Assembly: GCA_002482765.1 (NCBI GenBank)
Contig: DLGP01000067.1
Span: 54,826 to 61,798 of the forward strand
DNA from: Alphaproteobacteria bacterium UBA7691
Lineage (GTDB): Bacteria > Pseudomonadota > Alphaproteobacteria > Ferrovibrionales > Ferrovibrionaceae
DNA length: 6,973 nucleotides
Direction of reading: 5' to 3'
A program made the position numbers and the translations under genes. Position 1 is the first letter of the stretch. Each line of letters opens with the position of its first letter. The notes beneath the pieces were generated by a model. It was given only the letters and a program-made list of their open reading frames with translations. It did no database searches and had not been told where the DNA came from. Of this stretch, positions 5,844 through 6,973 are shown piece after piece.

Positions 5844-6973
5844 TTAGTGGCGTCCGTCCTGCGGCGCGTAGCGCGGCCAGTCGTGCGAAGCGATCTGGTC
5901 GAGCGACGGCGTCTGCTGGCCCATCCTGATCTCGTACATCCAGTAATTGGCCAGCACGCGCTGCACGAAATCGCGCGTCTCGTGGAGCGGGATCGAAGCG
6001 ATGTAGAGCAGTGGATCCTGCGAGGCGTTGAGCGAGTTGTCCCAACGCATGACGTTGCCCGGCCCACCGTTGTAGCCCGCCGCCGTGCGGACCAGATTGC
6101 CGTCGACCTCGTTCAGCAGCATCGAGATGTAGGCTTGGCCCAGCGCCACGTTGGTCGACGGATCCCACGGGTTCGCACCCGCCGTCTCGGGAGCGTAGCG
6201 CGCCGAGACGGCACGCGCGGTCGCCGGCATAAGCTGCATCAGCCCCATCGCGCCGACATAGGAACGCGCCTTGGGATTGAAGGCCGATTCCTGCCGCATG
6301 AAGGCGTAGACCAGCGCGCGGTCGACGATGAAACCGCCCATGGGCTGCCACGGCGGGATAGGATACATCGCACCGTCATAGCCCTTGATGTTGTGGCGCT
6401 GGTCCCAGTTGGCGTTACCGACGCGCGCCGCCAGCGCCGGAAGTTCTGCCTTGAGCGCCAACGCCATCACCGCCTCGATATAGGCGGGATCGTTGTCGAT
6501 GGCGGCGGCGAAGAGTTCGCGTTCTGCAGCGGTCGTGGCACCAAGCTGCATCAACCCCAAAGCACGACGCGCGGCGCGATCGTTGCGCAGCAGGTCGGCC
6601 TTCTTGCGATCGAGCGCAGGCACATCCCAGTCGGGCTGGATCTGCATGCCGAGCGCCTTCTGCGCCACGAGGCCGTAGAAGGTGCGGCCATGCAGAGCCG
6701 CGCGCTTGAGATAGGGGGCATATTTCTGCGGGTTGCCCGCGAGCAGGTTGGCGCGCGCCGCCCAGAACGATCCGGCCGACAAGGTCCATGACGATGCCCG
6801 ATCGGGCGAGGCATCGGCCACCAGCTCGAAGCGCCGTGCGGCTTCGGCCATGTTTCCGCGCGTGAATGCCTGAAGGGCTGCCGTCCAGTTGGCGTCGGGA
6901 GGCATGCCGACTTCGACCGGAATCTGCACGCCGCGCTGCGGGTCGGCCTCGAGCTGCCGGGTGCGCATGCGGC
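5844..6973 (-). CDS. Lytic transglycosylase, Slt70-like (N-terminus cut off)
   Basis: C-terminal part, about 375 residues, of a periplasmic enzyme that cleaves the MurNAc-GlcNAc bond of peptidoglycan to form 1,6-anhydro-MurNAc. Numbering from the ATG at 6966-6968, residues 1-190 are an Ala-rich helical solenoid of the Slt70 superhelical type (repeated W/F-A-A and A-R-R helices, for example SFWAARANLLAG at 67-78). The catalytic SLT domain follows: ALVYAFMRQESAFNPKARS (218-236) with catalytic Glu227, GAMGLMQLMPATA (239-251), NVALGQAYISMLL (273-285), TAAGYNGGPGNV (295-306), and a C-terminal helical part with ETRDFVQRVLANYW (330-343). The frame stays open through the right edge, and this ATG is preceded by coding sequence with no signal peptide. 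Such enzymes usually run to about 600 residues, so the true start is outside the window. Codon use differs from the other genes here, notably many CTC Leu codons. Confidence 0.9.
   Translation of the reverse strand, partial: RMRTRQLEADPQRGVQIPVEVGMPPDANWTAALQAFTRGNMAEAARRFELVADASPDRASSWTLSAGSFWAARANLLAGNPQKYAPYLKRAALHGRTFYGLVAQKALGMQIQPDWDVPALDRKKADLLRNDRAARRALGLMQLGATTAAERELFAAAIDNDPAYIEAVMALALKAELPALAARVGNANWDQRHNIKGYDGAMYPIPPWQPMGGFIVDRALVYAFMRQESAFNPKARSYVGAMGLMQLMPATARAVSARYAPETAGANPWDPSTNVALGQAYISMLLNEVDGNLVRTAAGYNGGPGNVMRWDNSLNASQDPLLYIASIPLHETRDFVQRVLANYWMYEIRMGQQTPSLDQIASHDWPRYAPQDGRH

Noticed and set aside
4883..5929. Plus-strand open frame of 348 codons opposite the CoA-transferase
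   Set aside because: It is antisense to a clearly recognisable enzyme, shows no family motifs, and is His/Arg/Gln-rich, as expected for the complement of a GC-biased gene.
5847..6791. Plus-strand open frame of 314 codons opposite the lytic transglycosylase
   Set aside because: It is an Arg/Val/His-rich shadow of a gene with an intact SLT catalytic domain; no motif or start signal supports it.
1..6973. CRISPR array, tRNA or rRNA gene, transposase, toxin-antitoxin or phage-defence system
   Set aside because: No regularly spaced repeats, cloverleaf or conserved rRNA wording, transposase motifs or toxin-like small gene seen. The two adjacent HTH genes are not a toxin-antitoxin pair, as both look like DNA-binding regulators and neither resembles a toxin.

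Overview
The window reads as ordinary, gene-dense chromosome of a high-GC alphaproteobacterium, most like the Rhodospirillales and relatives. The evidence is the strong C/G third-position bias (CTG for Leu, GCC for Ala, GGC for Gly), a PhrR/PraR-type XRE regulator, a TAXI-type TRAP binding protein with the cysteine-containing PCxxGGSCGVPG segment, and an SSWSLRPWLAL-type glutathione transferase. The taxonomic call is inference from protein character only.

Layout, left to right. The last codons of a membrane protein (up to 55, +) are followed 16 bp later by a periplasmic TAXI-type solute-binding protein (72-1103, +). The membrane protein is plausibly the partner TRAP permease. A glutathione S-transferase family gene (1096-1740, -) meets the TAXI gene tail to tail with an 8-bp overlap. 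An 80-bp divergent promoter region separates it from an M17 leucyl aminopeptidase family gene (1821-3197, +). A 258-bp AT-rich non-coding stretch follows, with a weak hairpin and a 21-bp interrupted palindrome. Next come two translationally coupled helix-turn-helix regulator genes (3456-4148 and 4145-4579, +). The first carries an unrecognised C-terminal region of about 150 residues; the second is a PhrR/PraR-like XRE protein. On the minus strand, a class III (CaiB/BaiF) CoA-transferase (4586-5791) lies convergent to the regulators with a 6-bp gap. Upstream of it is the C-terminal part of an Slt70-like lytic transglycosylase that runs off the right edge (5844 to beyond 6973).

The genes do not form one pathway. 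They look like separate units: solute uptake, GST, peptide turnover, a regulatory pair, acyl-CoA metabolism and cell-wall turnover. The most interesting pieces are the two-regulator cassette with its AT-rich leader and candidate operator, and the codon-usage break between the lytic transglycosylase and the CoA-transferase. That break could reflect gene transfer or a contig joint. I did not find a convincing novel multi-gene system.
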